NCBI GenBank assembly: GCA_003484585.1
Contig: DNBZ01000154.1
Location: 1-9,388 of the forward strand
Source of the DNA: Bacteroidota bacterium
GTDB lineage: Bacteria; Bacteroidota; Bacteroidia; NS11-12g; UBA9320
Length of the DNA: 9,388 nucleotides
Direction: 5' to 3'
Below are positions 1 to 8,121 of the stretch, piece by piece. The first letter of the stretch is position 1; every line of letters begins with the position of its first letter. The notes under the pieces were generated by a model that was given only the letters and a program-made list of their open reading frames with translations, was not told where the DNA came from and did not search any database. The position numbers were made by a program, and so were the translations under genes.

Positions 1-187
1 GTATAAAGTTTATACCTCTTTGCTCGTACTCCTCTCTTTCGTCCTTTGTTATACTCCCTGTGGCTCCTTCAAAATATGTTGGAGTTACATCTATATCTGG
101 GAATGTTATATTTTGTAATTGTTCAAATTGCGCATCATAATCTGAACTAGCTACTGACTTTCGCTGGTTCTTATTTGGCTGTAACAT
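1..187 (-). CDS. N-terminal fragment of an unidentified virion-module protein
   Basis: This is an open frame of 62 codons that starts with ATG at 187 and runs off the low-coordinate edge of the window. It begins MLQPNKNQRKSVASSDYDAQ. The visible part is polar and acidic, with no signal peptide, membrane segment or recognisable catalytic motif, and it ends in a charged stretch (TKDEREEYEQR). The start is the first ATG after the TAA of the upstream 668-residue gene, from which it is separated by only 12 A/T-rich bases, so it belongs to the same operon. The leader has no Shine-Dalgarno sequence and is A-rich, like its neighbours. In crAss-like phages the genes after the muzzle and small cargo genes are often very long, encoding large internal proteins and the virion RNA polymerase. 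By position this could be the start of such a gene, but the visible sequence does not show it. Coding status is fairly secure; function is unknown. Confidence 0.75.
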   Translation of the reverse strand, partial: MLQPNKNQRKSVASSDYDAQFEQLQNITFPDIDVTPTYFEGATGSITKDEREEYEQRGINFI

Positions 188-199
188 ATGCTATATATT

Positions 200-2206
200 T
201 TATTTTTTACTTTTTGCTCTTTCTCTTTCTAATTCCTCAATATAGTCGTCCATATAGATGGAGACATCATTCATGCTTGCAAACCCATCTTTAGATATAA
301 TTGTTTGTACAGGTCTACTATCTTTTAATGAGTACAAACGTATGAAATATTTTCCATTTGCGAACTGTACCCCCACACTAAAATTATCAGTGTTTAAATC
401 ACTGCCTAATTTTGGATTAACTTCTTCTTTAATATATTCTTTTGCAAAATTATCAAAAGATTGTGTTCCTTCTGCTGCATTTTTAGGCTCTGCTACTACA
501 GATTGCCCAGGGAACTGTAGTCTAGATAAGTCTACAGCTGTAGGGCTATAGTAAAATGCCTCTTGACTTTTGTCTATGCTATTAAGATCTGAATTTACTC
601 CTAAAAGATTTCTAGCATCTACCTTACCTAGCATATTCTCTTCTTTACCTTTTTCTCCCGTCATACCACTAACGTAAACAAAAGGTTGTCCTGTCTCATA
701 ATTCCAATACATTCTACTAGATATTGCTGTAGGTTTAAATCCTGCCATAGCTTTATCTACATCAGCAACATCTGTTATAGGCGTAAACTGTCCTTTTAGT
801 ACTCCTTGTAAATTTATACCAAGGCCATCCATAACTTGTTTAATCTTTCCAGTTTTACCTGCGTAGTCGGAGTAAATAATTTGTTTATTATCTGCAAATT
901 CTTCCATGTATCTCTCTACACCAGCTCTCATTTTTTCTGAAGTTAACTGGTCTTTTGGTATAATCGCTTTATATTGTCCAGATTTAACACCTTCCATTAA
1001 TTCAAGTTGTATTGCTGCTTCTACTGCTTTTCTACTATTTTCTTGAACTTTTAGGTTAATAGGATTACCTCCTGGGATAAACTTCTCATCCACACTTCCT
1101 TCAAATGCATATACACCATCACGTTGTACAATTTGTTCTTGTAGTCTAGATATCTCACCATAAATATCATTAGTTTCACCCTCTTTTAACTTTTTTAGTT
1201 GCGCAGGGGTTACACCTTCTCGTTCTGCTATTATATTATACATACTCTCTACAGCAGAAGCATCTTTGTTAGATAACTGATCTAAAGATATAAGCCTTTC
1301 TCCTAAGTTTTCATAGTTACCTAGAGCTGATTTAATATCTAAACCTACAACTGCTCCTGGTAGTTTAGGTTTAGCGGTTCTATCGCTAAGTCCAGGAATT
1401 TCAGTAAGTTTACCTTCAGATATATCTCCTTGAGCATATCTATTTGCTATAGTTGCAAACTTATTGTTTAAGAACGTTTGAATATCTACCCCAGTAGCAT
1501 TACTCTTATCTTGACCGTATTGCATTAAATTGTTATTAGCCTTATAGTGATCAATTAAAGCACTGTAAATATCATTAGGCTCTAAAGTAACTGACTGTAC
1601 AGTCTGTTGAAGATTACCATCTTGTCTAAGCTCTTGTATTTTTCTAGCTTTTAAATCATCTGCTACAGAATTAAGATTAGAATCAAACTCTGTCTCAGAC
1701 ATTGAAGAGAACTGTAAGTAAGGGCTGTATACACTTCCAGGCTCACTTTCATTGTATGCACCTAAAGATTGCTGCATATAGTATCCTCTAAGATCTGGAT
1801 CTTTTACAGCGCTTTGAACTTTAGTTTGGAACTTTTGGTGTGCAGAGTAAGAGTTTACAGCATTAATGTAATCTCTATCGTTTACTATATCATAATAGTT
1901 TTGCATCAAAGTTCTGCTCATATTTCTATGAGATAAGTTACCTCCAGTTTGATCTACTAAAGCTCCAACTTGTTTATTAAAGGCTTCAGCTTTTTGATCA
2001 AATATATCTTTATCTTTTGGAAGCATAGGCTGATTGTACATCTTATTTACTTCCCCCATAAGCTTCATATTAGTAGCTTCTTTTTGACCAGCTAATTGAG
2101 CCATACCTAACATTTCGTTAAACGGCATTGGGCTGTACTGATAGTCTATATCAGGTACTTGACTTAAAAATCCTCTGATACCTTTTCCGTAATCTATTTC
2201 TGCCAT
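200..2206 (-). CDS. Probable internal virion (cargo/ejection) protein, crAss-like phage
   Basis: The product is a 668-residue soluble protein with no signal peptide or clear membrane segment. Residues 20-45 carry a short aromatic/proline motif (DYQYSPMPFNEML) followed by a helical, Gln/Lys/Met-rich region to about residue 130 (YYDIVNDRDYINAVNSY). This layout resembles the N-termini of crAss-like large internal proteins, which open with a similar Pro-aromatic motif and then helical repeats. Residues 130-460 are mostly predicted helical, with charged stretches such as 335-360. Residues 490-640 look richer in beta structure (RMYWNYETGQPFVYVSG; GKYFIRLYS), and the C-terminus is a charged helix ending in KSKK. 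The gene starts 3 bases after the TAA of the 556-residue gene (TAA GAC ATG), so the two are probably translationally linked and perhaps stoichiometrically related. Its place after the muzzle gene supports a cargo protein packaged in the head or tail and ejected with DNA. No enzymatic motif is visible. A structural role is likely; the specific cargo assignment is inferred. Confidence 0.8.
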   Translation of the reverse strand: MAEIDYGKGIRGFLSQVPDIDYQYSPMPFNEMLGMAQLAGQKEATNMKLMGEVNKMYNQPMLPKDKDIFDQKAEAFNKQVGALVDQTGGNLSHRNMSRTLMQNYYDIVNDRDYINAVNSYSAHQKFQTKVQSAVKDPDLRGYYMQQSLGAYNESEPGSVYSPYLQFSSMSETEFDSNLNSVADDLKARKIQELRQDGNLQQTVQSVTLEPNDIYSALIDHYKANNNLMQYGQDKSNATGVDIQTFLNNKFATIANRYAQGDISEGKLTEIPGLSDRTAKPKLPGAVVGLDIKSALGNYENLGERLISLDQLSNKDASAVESMYNIIAEREGVTPAQLKKLKEGETNDIYGEISRLQEQIVQRDGVYAFEGSVDEKFIPGGNPINLKVQENSRKAVEAAIQLELMEGVKSGQYKAIIPKDQLTSEKMRAGVERYMEEFADNKQIIYSDYAGKTGKIKQVMDGLGINLQGVLKGQFTPITDVADVDKAMAGFKPTAISSRMYWNYETGQPFVYVSGMTGEKGKEENMLGKVDARNLLGVNSDLNSIDKSQEAFYYSPTAVDLSRLQFPGQSVVAEPKNAAEGTQSFDNFAKEYIKEEVNPKLGSDLNTDNFSVGVQFANGKYFIRLYSLKDSRPVQTIISKDGFASMNDVSIYMDDYIEELERERAKSKK

Positions 2207-2209
2207 GTC

Positions 2210-3880
2210 TTAGTATTTTTTTCTTAGTCCAAACTGACCTCCGTAAGCTCCAAATATATCGTCTCCAAACATTCCTTTTAACATACCTCTTTGTGTACCT
2301 TCTCTTCGCATTGAACTTAGTGTTCCTAACCCTTGCGTAAGTCCCTTACTAAGGGAGTTTAGAGGATTTAAAGCTTGTCCCATCTGAGCTTCTTGTGCAG
2401 CTATCTGCTGATTAATTTGTTCTGCTCTATTTATTTCCGCAACATTAGCCTGGTCTACTCGAGCTCTATCCTGCATCTGCATAGCTCCTAACTGGCCATA
2501 AAACTGCCCTGCTTGTTGTTGAGATGCAGTAGTACCTGATTGGAGTCCTGCTCTAAGTTGAGATCCTGTTGCTCCTGAACCCTCTAATCCTGTTCTCAAT
2601 CCTGCAAGAGCTCTATTTTGTTGAGACATATATCTTTGCTCCATAGGAGAGAAGTCTTGGTAGTCTTGTAGCGTAGGTTCGTAAGTACCTAAATCTACTT
2701 CAGGCTGCCTTCCAAATAATCCTTTTGCCACGTTAAATGCAGAAGGTAAAAATTGTAGTGCAGTTGCTCCTGGAGTCATACCAATTCCCGCACCCAATTT
2801 ACCAAATACATTTTTTAAAAACCCCCCACCTTCTTCAGCTGTAGCAGTTTCTTGGTCTATACCTTGTTCTTTTTTAAATGCTTCTTGATCATCGTATAGA
2901 TCTTTTACCTCTGCCATAATACGAGGGCTCATACGCTTGGATGTATTTCTATCGTAGACATCTCCGCCCACAGCCATTCTGCTTATTTCGTCTAGCTCAT
3001 TACCAAACTTAGAAGCCATGTCTGCGTAAGTAGCACCTTTCATACCACCTACTTTTAGTCTATCTGTAAATACGTAAGAAGGATCGTCGCCATTCATCTT
3101 GATGCCTATACCTCCATCTGCGTGAGATGGTCCTCCTAACTTATACATACTAGCTCCTTTATATTTAGTAGCCATTCCGCCATTGTAGGCTTTGTTTACA
3201 GATATATTACCTATAACAACTTCTCCACCTTCAGCTTCGTAGTCTACATCAGCTTTACCTCCGTAAGCTCTATCGTCAATGCCACTTTCTCTATAAGCTT
3301 TTAGAAACGCATCAAAGTCTGTAGTAGGCTTTTTTCTTACGTTATCTAAATACAAATCTTCATTCATTATAGATCTGTAATCAAATGGAGCTTGATCTCC
3401 AGGTTGATTATCTAGCATCATTTGCATGTAGCTAGGATCTAATAAAGGAGAACCAAACATAGTAGCATCAGATTCAAAATTCATCCCAGGAATTATTGGA
3501 GACCCTGTAACTCTTTTTCTTTGAGAGTCTAGGTAAGTTTTAGAACCTTTTCCTCCATTATCATATTTAGATTTTTTCATATTATCAAAATGCTTAGGTA
3601 ATTTATAATTTTGAGAAAAGAACATAGCCTCATCAAATGAATCAAAAGGTATTGCTTCTCCTGCTCTGTAAGCTTCCCCAAAAGATTGAGGTTGGTATCC
3701 TGCGTACGGAGCTTTTTTGTTTGTAATAGTAGGTGCTACAAAATATTTGCCATCAGATTCAAACACAGAAGATATGTGGGTAGATACGGATCCTTCTGGT
3801 TGACCAGTAAAATACTGGCCCTCTACAGGACGCATCATCCTAAATTTACTTGCTTTATTTTTTTTACTCTTATCTGGCAT
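2210..3880 (-). CDS. Mosaic internal virion/cargo protein (GSVSTH domain, EGGEVV domain, Gln-rich helical tail)
   Basis: The product has 556 residues in four visible parts. Residues 1-16 are a Lys-rich leader. Residues 17-100 form a small domain with the signature FTGQPEGSVSTH, then DGKYFVAPTI and a SFDEAMFFSQ helix; I recognise this type of domain from internal or lysozyme-associated proteins of unrelated podoviruses. Residues 205-300 hold YEAEGGEVVIG, GGPSHADGGIGI and YVFTDRLKVGG, a Gly-rich beta block recurring in structural proteins of Bacteroidota phages. Residues 353-390 are hydrophobic/glycine-rich and could be membrane-active. Residues 410-510 are a Gln/Ala-rich, probably coiled helical region, as in podoviral ejection proteins. 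The ATG at 3880 was chosen because it is the first after the muzzle TAA (24-base spacer); Met15 and Met16 are less likely alternatives. The stop is 3 bases before the next ATG. A G6-T5-A6 tract lies at codons 352-357. An ejected cargo role is inferred from composition and position. Confidence 0.82.
   Translation of the reverse strand: MPDKSKKNKASKFRMMRPVEGQYFTGQPEGSVSTHISSVFESDGKYFVAPTITNKKAPYAGYQPQSFGEAYRAGEAIPFDSFDEAMFFSQNYKLPKHFDNMKKSKYDNGGKGSKTYLDSQRKRVTGSPIIPGMNFESDATMFGSPLLDPSYMQMMLDNQPGDQAPFDYRSIMNEDLYLDNVRKKPTTDFDAFLKAYRESGIDDRAYGGKADVDYEAEGGEVVIGNISVNKAYNGGMATKYKGASMYKLGGPSHADGGIGIKMNGDDPSYVFTDRLKVGGMKGATYADMASKFGNELDEISRMAVGGDVYDRNTSKRMSPRIMAEVKDLYDDQEAFKKEQGIDQETATAEEGGGFLKNVFGKLGAGIGMTPGATALQFLPSAFNVAKGLFGRQPEVDLGTYEPTLQDYQDFSPMEQRYMSQQNRALAGLRTGLEGSGATGSQLRAGLQSGTTASQQQAGQFYGQLGAMQMQDRARVDQANVAEINRAEQINQQIAAQEAQMGQALNPLNSLSKGLTQGLGTLSSMRREGTQRGMLKGMFGDDIFGAYGGQFGLRKKY
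2811..2827 (-). other. G6-T5-A6 homopolymer tract with possible -1 slippery site
   Basis: Within the 556-residue gene the minus strand reads GGGGGG TTTTT AAAAAA. In the coding frame this contains T TTA AAA (2819-2813), which fits the X XXY YYZ rule for -1 frameshifting. The tract also contains the overlapping heptamer A AAA AAT (2816-2810 region). A -1 shift at the first heptamer would add four residues and stop at TAA, giving a product of about 360 residues that lacks the hydrophobic and Gln-rich tail. Function is unproven, and A-runs are common in this AT-rich DNA. Confidence 0.2.
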
Positions 3881-3904
3881 AATTTCGCAATATACTATAA
3901 TTAA

Positions 3905-6900
3905 TTATCTTCTAGAAATTCTGAATAAGGTTTTTACATAATGTAGCATTAATTTATCTTGATCTCTATCTCCAGTAGAAGTAAGTTTTACTTTTAAATA
4001 AGTATCTCTAAATCTTGAGTTATCTGACATTCTAGGTACAGGCATTCTACTAATATTCTCACGAACATCAAAATCTGTATCTTGATTAATTACTCTTACA
4101 CCTTCTTCTGCATCAATAGTTGTAATACTTACAGTTGTTTTATAAGAAGGGGAGCTAATCTGGAAAGATACTTCATTAAAATTATTATCCAGCTCTAGAT
4201 TATTGCCACTAGGATTTTGCATAATCCATTCAATGTTGTCAAATACTTTAGCATTTAATGGATTTTTATTTACTATAAATTCTATAGTAGCTGCAGACCC
4301 ACTAGAAGTACCATAAAACTTTCCATAATCTCCTTGATTATGTTTATATATAACATCGTCAGATACAGATAAAACAGAATTTTTTGTAGTTATGTGTGCG
4401 TCAGCTGAATAGTTATAAAAAGAAGTGAATTTATTTAAATGCTCATTGAATACTAATGTTTTACTGTCTCCAACAGAGAACAATATTTCATTGTGCACTG
4501 GATCATGCCCGGAACTTAAATGAACACTATTATTTATTATTAAATTATATGCCCAAGACTTCATACCGTGAACATCTGAAATACTTTCTAGGCCATTTGC
4601 TCTAAAAGCATACACCTTTCTAAGATTACTGTCTATCCAATAAATTCCTTTTTCAGTTGACACTACACTGTCGCTGTTAGTATTCCCTGCAGTATTAGAA
4701 ATATACTGAAAGTCTTGTATAACAGCTCCAGTACCTAGTACAATAGAAGTTCCTGACTCATCAATAACTGTAGACGTAGGGTTAATAGCTAACGCTCCAA
4801 ATCCATTTTCTTGTAGAAAATATAGATTATCTTTAAAGTTAACTAAAGTTGATATTGCACCTTTATTACCGTCTAAATCTTTATAATTTTCTACTTTAAA
4901 GTTTGTCCAACTATCCTGTTTAGCATTGTTTATTTTTGCATCTGAATATAAAATTCTATTATCATAATCAGATACCTCTGTAAAGTTTAAAGGTTTAGGT
5001 ATAAACGTTTCTGTTTTATTTTCAGAAGAGTATAGCGGGTTTAAGTCAAATGTATTTAATACAGTCTCTGAGTCGTCGGTCCAATCCTCTTTGTTAGCAA
5101 AGTGCCATCCTGCTCTTAACGCTGTATTAACAGAAGATTCTACAGGAAATGCAAAACTAACTGATTCTACATTTATATCATCACTATCTGAAACAGTAGT
5201 CCCAAGTCCTAAACTGCCTGCCTCATGCCTTTTCATTTTCTCTATGTCGTACATAACAACATAAGTGTCTCCTCCCCAAACTTCATGTGTATTCCAATCT
5301 GGATCTACATACTCACTATTATTCATAGATATAAATGGGCCTGCAGAAATATATTTATTAAAAGTTCGATCTGTCTGAGTGTTACCTCCGTACTGATTAC
5401 CTTTTAAATCTTTACGTATGGTTGCAAACAACTTTGCTCTACCTCCAATAGTTCTAGCATAATCTATAAATTCTCTAGGATTTATTCCTTTTTCATATAT
5501 TTCTTCCTTATTTGTAGTTTCTCCAGTCTCAGGATTTTGATCTCCTATAGAACATAGAAAAGTTTCTTCTCCAATTCCAGAGTAAGATATAGTAGAGGCT
5601 ATACCAAGATAATTATATTGTGCGCTAGGGAACCCAACACCATTTACAACTTCAAGATTATCTATCTCAGCTATTTGTATTTTTTCTCCTCTACTTAATT
5701 TAGAAGCATATGTAAGAGGGAAGCTGTAATTTAAATAATCTTTATCTGAAGGCAATACATGGTTTGGATATATAGCTGCGCTTGCCTTTAAGCCTGATAC
5801 AAAACCATACCTTTTATTACCAACAAGAGCTCCATCTATACTTACATGCATCTCATCGCTATATCTTGGATAACCTATAAAAGGCCATTCTGGAGAGTCA
5901 ACACTAAACACATAAGACATCATTTTACTATATTGACTTCTTAAGGGTGCGTACCCCATAGGAGTCCCTAACTGATTATCATATTGATCGGCGTAGGACA
6001 ATCCTCCTGTAGCAAGCTCTTTTTCATTCTGACTGTGCCCAAAAGCTGCAACTGGATCTATATCATCACTGGAGCTTTCTGTTTTATTCATAAAGTTTAA
6101 AATACCTGAACCTAGTATAGTTTGATCTCTTTCTGTTCTTTCTACTCTAACTACTTTATAACCGCTTATTTTATCTTGAATATTCTCTGGAATATCTATT
6201 TTGAATTGTATACCAAGAGCAATTAAGTCTCCAGCAGTATCTCTATACCCTTTTTTATCAGAAACTTTTTTACTAGATACGCTTTCATCAAATCCTGAAG
6301 GAGACTCAGTTCCTATATTTGCATACGCATCTACTTCTCCATTATTAAAGTGATAGTTTGCACCACTCCCCTGACTGTAACCCTGTCCTATTGTAAAATT
6401 TCTAATTCCTGAATTCCATGATTCATGATCATAATCTTTATAGTCTGGAAATTTTATATCTCCTATCCAGTTTACAAAACCAGGGTTACCTTGTAAGTCA
6501 TATAATACTACACCAAATCTATAAACTTCATTCCGTCTATACCCTACCATTTCATTGGCTGTTATAGCAGATTTATAGTCTCCATTAACTCCGTTTGAAT
6601 TAAAAACATTTATACTAGCATCGTCGCTAGCTGAATTTTTAAATCCTGCTTTAACAAAAGGTGCAGAGTCTGGTATTTCTCTTAAAGTATTACCGTCTAT
6701 CAGTTTCTTTATAAATCTATATACTACGTTGGGCCCTTGCCCACCTAATGTAATTCCATTTATTTGAAATTTGTAAGCGTTAGCAGGAGTAGGATTTACT
6801 ACTTCTGAGTTATAAGGATTTATTGCGTTTTGGTTTTGCTGTATTGAATATTTAGAGCTTCCACTTTGAGTTATAGGATCAAAATCATAATCTACATAAG

Positions 6901-8119
6901 TTTCTCCTGTATTAGCAACGCCGGCAGTTTCTTGTAAAGATAGTCTAGGGTATAAAATTGAATCAGGCCTTTTAAATCTGTAGGCTCTAGCATTAAATTC
7001 CAAATCAAAAACACTGTACCCTATATTTGATAAAAATAATCTGTTGTCCTTAGCAGCTAAAGTTTTAACTCTTGAAGGAATATTTGTTATAGTTGTAATT
7101 TCTTCCGGCAACAAAGCTGCTCCTGAGTTATCTCTGTGTGTAAAAAATAATGTAGATGAATTTATGTCTGTAACTTCTACTATGTATGCACTATCTACAC
7201 TATTCGGTCCAGTTTTATATACAGCGGCTAGCTCAACAATGTCATAATCTATATTTAAATTAGTAATTTTAATTTCTACTGACTTATTAGTCTCTTCTCC
7301 TGGCTGAGTACTACTATACTCTGTTTGAGCTTCAGGATCTGGCTCGTACTCCCAGTACTCAGTACCTCTTACTATATGTACAAAGTTACTTAGGGGTGAA
7401 AATCTAGTGGTTTTACCTTCTGCTGATTTTAATCTGTAAGCATATTGATACATACCTGCAGGCAAATCTCCTATTGTTTCAACCTTTACAACTCTAGGCG
7501 CACCAAAGTTTACAGGCGGGTTTAAGTCAAGCTGATCTATTGTTAAATCTTTTACATTAGGGTCTGCAATATTTATAGATCTAACAGGGTTTTTGTTATC
7601 TGTAAAATAAACTCTTTGTATATCTGAAGATTCAAACCTCCCTATAGCGTTTATAGGGTTAAAAGCTTTAAATTTTAAGTCGTTGTTTTCATAAATAAGA
7701 GTAATGTCAGAAAGGTTATTTAAATTTATAGCATGAATAGTAGATGTACCCCTAAAATATGTCCCACTAATACCATTGTTTTCAAATGCATTTCTATATC
7801 GAACACTCGAAAAGATAATTAAAGTATCTCTAATAAATGTGTGTCCTACATACTCACAATCTAAAACCCCTAAGCTTACCTCTAAAGACCTGTGTATTCC
7901 GTCTAATCCTTGTACGTATGTAGTCTGGATTACCTCAAATTTTAAATTTAATACTTCCTTATTACCTTTTACATTAACTACAATAGCAGTTTCTCCGGGA
8001 GCCCCAGACGTTGTAATGCGTATATTTTCTGCATGCGTATAGAATCCATCTTGGGGCATAGTATTGCCAAGATCTTTCTGCATACCTTTATGAAACGTAT
8101 TTATACTTTGATCTCTCAT
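3905..8119 (-). CDS. Crassvirales muzzle ('stabilization') tail protein
   Basis: The product has 1404 residues and is the clearest marker in the window. The N-terminus (NTFHKGMQKDL, then NVKGN at 49-53) matches the opening of the crAss-like 'stabilization' protein, later assigned as the muzzle at the distal end of the short tail in the PhicrAss001 virion structure. Residues 205-250 resemble a fibronectin-type beta-sandwich (GMYQYAYRL…RFSPLSNF). Further family-like blocks are VKTLAAKDNRLFLSNI at about 351-366, EVYRFGVVLYDLQG (531-544) with WIGDI (551-555), and GYKVVRVERTERDQ (653-666). LYFLQENGFG near 1100 and GIYWID (1158-1163) belong to a C-terminal beta-rich, probably propeller-like region. 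There is no signal peptide or membrane segment. Its ATG overlaps the TAA of the ring 1 gene (TAATG), implying coupled synthesis of two neighbouring tail components. The role, closing and gating the DNA and cargo channel, comes from family knowledge; the assignment rests on motif recognition. Confidence 0.92.
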   Translation of the reverse strand: MRDQSINTFHKGMQKDLGNTMPQDGFYTHAENIRITTSGAPGETAIVVNVKGNKEVLNLKFEVIQTTYVQGLDGIHRSLEVSLGVLDCEYVGHTFIRDTLIIFSSVRYRNAFENNGISGTYFRGTSTIHAINLNNLSDITLIYENNDLKFKAFNPINAIGRFESSDIQRVYFTDNKNPVRSINIADPNVKDLTIDQLDLNPPVNFGAPRVVKVETIGDLPAGMYQYAYRLKSAEGKTTRFSPLSNFVHIVRGTEYWEYEPDPEAQTEYSSTQPGEETNKSVEIKITNLNIDYDIVELAAVYKTGPNSVDSAYIVEVTDINSSTLFFTHRDNSGAALLPEEITTITNIPSRVKTLAAKDNRLFLSNIGYSVFDLEFNARAYRFKRPDSILYPRLSLQETAGVANTGETYVDYDFDPITQSGSSKYSIQQNQNAINPYNSEVVNPTPANAYKFQINGITLGGQGPNVVYRFIKKLIDGNTLREIPDSAPFVKAGFKNSASDDASINVFNSNGVNGDYKSAITANEMVGYRRNEVYRFGVVLYDLQGNPGFVNWIGDIKFPDYKDYDHESWNSGIRNFTIGQGYSQGSGANYHFNNGEVDAYANIGTESPSGFDESVSSKKVSDKKGYRDTAGDLIALGIQFKIDIPENIQDKISGYKVVRVERTERDQTILGSGILNFMNKTESSSDDIDPVAAFGHSQNEKELATGGLSYADQYDNQLGTPMGYAPLRSQYSKMMSYVFSVDSPEWPFIGYPRYSDEMHVSIDGALVGNKRYGFVSGLKASAAIYPNHVLPSDKDYLNYSFPLTYASKLSRGEKIQIAEIDNLEVVNGVGFPSAQYNYLGIASTISYSGIGEETFLCSIGDQNPETGETTNKEEIYEKGINPREFIDYARTIGGRAKLFATIRKDLKGNQYGGNTQTDRTFNKYISAGPFISMNNSEYVDPDWNTHEVWGGDTYVVMYDIEKMKRHEAGSLGLGTTVSDSDDINVESVSFAFPVESSVNTALRAGWHFANKEDWTDDSETVLNTFDLNPLYSSENKTETFIPKPLNFTEVSDYDNRILYSDAKINNAKQDSWTNFKVENYKDLDGNKGAISTLVNFKDNLYFLQENGFGALAINPTSTVIDESGTSIVLGTGAVIQDFQYISNTAGNTNSDSVVSTEKGIYWIDSNLRKVYAFRANGLESISDVHGMKSWAYNLIINNSVHLSSGHDPVHNEILFSVGDSKTLVFNEHLNKFTSFYNYSADAHITTKNSVLSVSDDVIYKHNQGDYGKFYGTSSGSAATIEFIVNKNPLNAKVFDNIEWIMQNPSGNNLELDNNFNEVSFQISSPSYKTTVSITTIDAEEGVRVINQDTDFDVRENISRMPVPRMSDNSRFRDTYLKVKLTSTGDRDQDKLMLHYVKTLFRISRR

Positions 8120-8121
8120 TA
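8117..8121 (-). promoter_or_regulatory. TAATG stop-start overlap (translational coupling of ring 1 and muzzle)
   Basis: On the minus strand the TAA of the ring 1 gene and the ATG of the muzzle gene share one A (TAATG). The preceding bases are A-rich and contain no strong Shine-Dalgarno sequence, so initiation of the very long muzzle frame probably depends on ribosomes terminating on ring 1. This is the only overlapping junction in the window. The overlap is directly visible; the coupling is inferred. Confidence 0.6.

Noticed and set aside
258..551. A 97-codon plus-strand frame opposite the 668-residue gene
   Set aside because: It lies wholly antisense inside a well-supported gene, has no family resemblance and no leader or neighbour on that strand; AT-rich coding DNA produces such shadows by chance. 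The same applies to plus-strand frames at 3686-3904, 5225-5407, 7044-7247 and 7776-8042.
1190..1196. A AAA AAG heptamer (identical to the dnaX slippery sequence) in the 668-residue gene, codons 337-339
   Set aside because: It lies in the coding frame and a -1 shift would stop after four codons, but it is not at an evident domain boundary and has no G-rich or hairpin element that I could see. Six-A runs are expected by chance here, and this also tempers the claim for the tract at 2811-2827.
3881..3904. Possible promoter in the 24-base spacer between muzzle and 556-residue gene
   Set aside because: The spacer has TATAGTATATTG, which only loosely resembles a Bacteroidota -7 element (TAnnTTTG), and there is no clear -33 element. 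At this AT content such strings are uninformative.
6730..6743. GC-rich inverted repeat TGGGC-CCTT-GCCCA
   Set aside because: It is a five-pair stem within the muzzle coding region with no following U-run, so it is not a credible terminator; it encodes part of a Gly/Gln/Pro turn.
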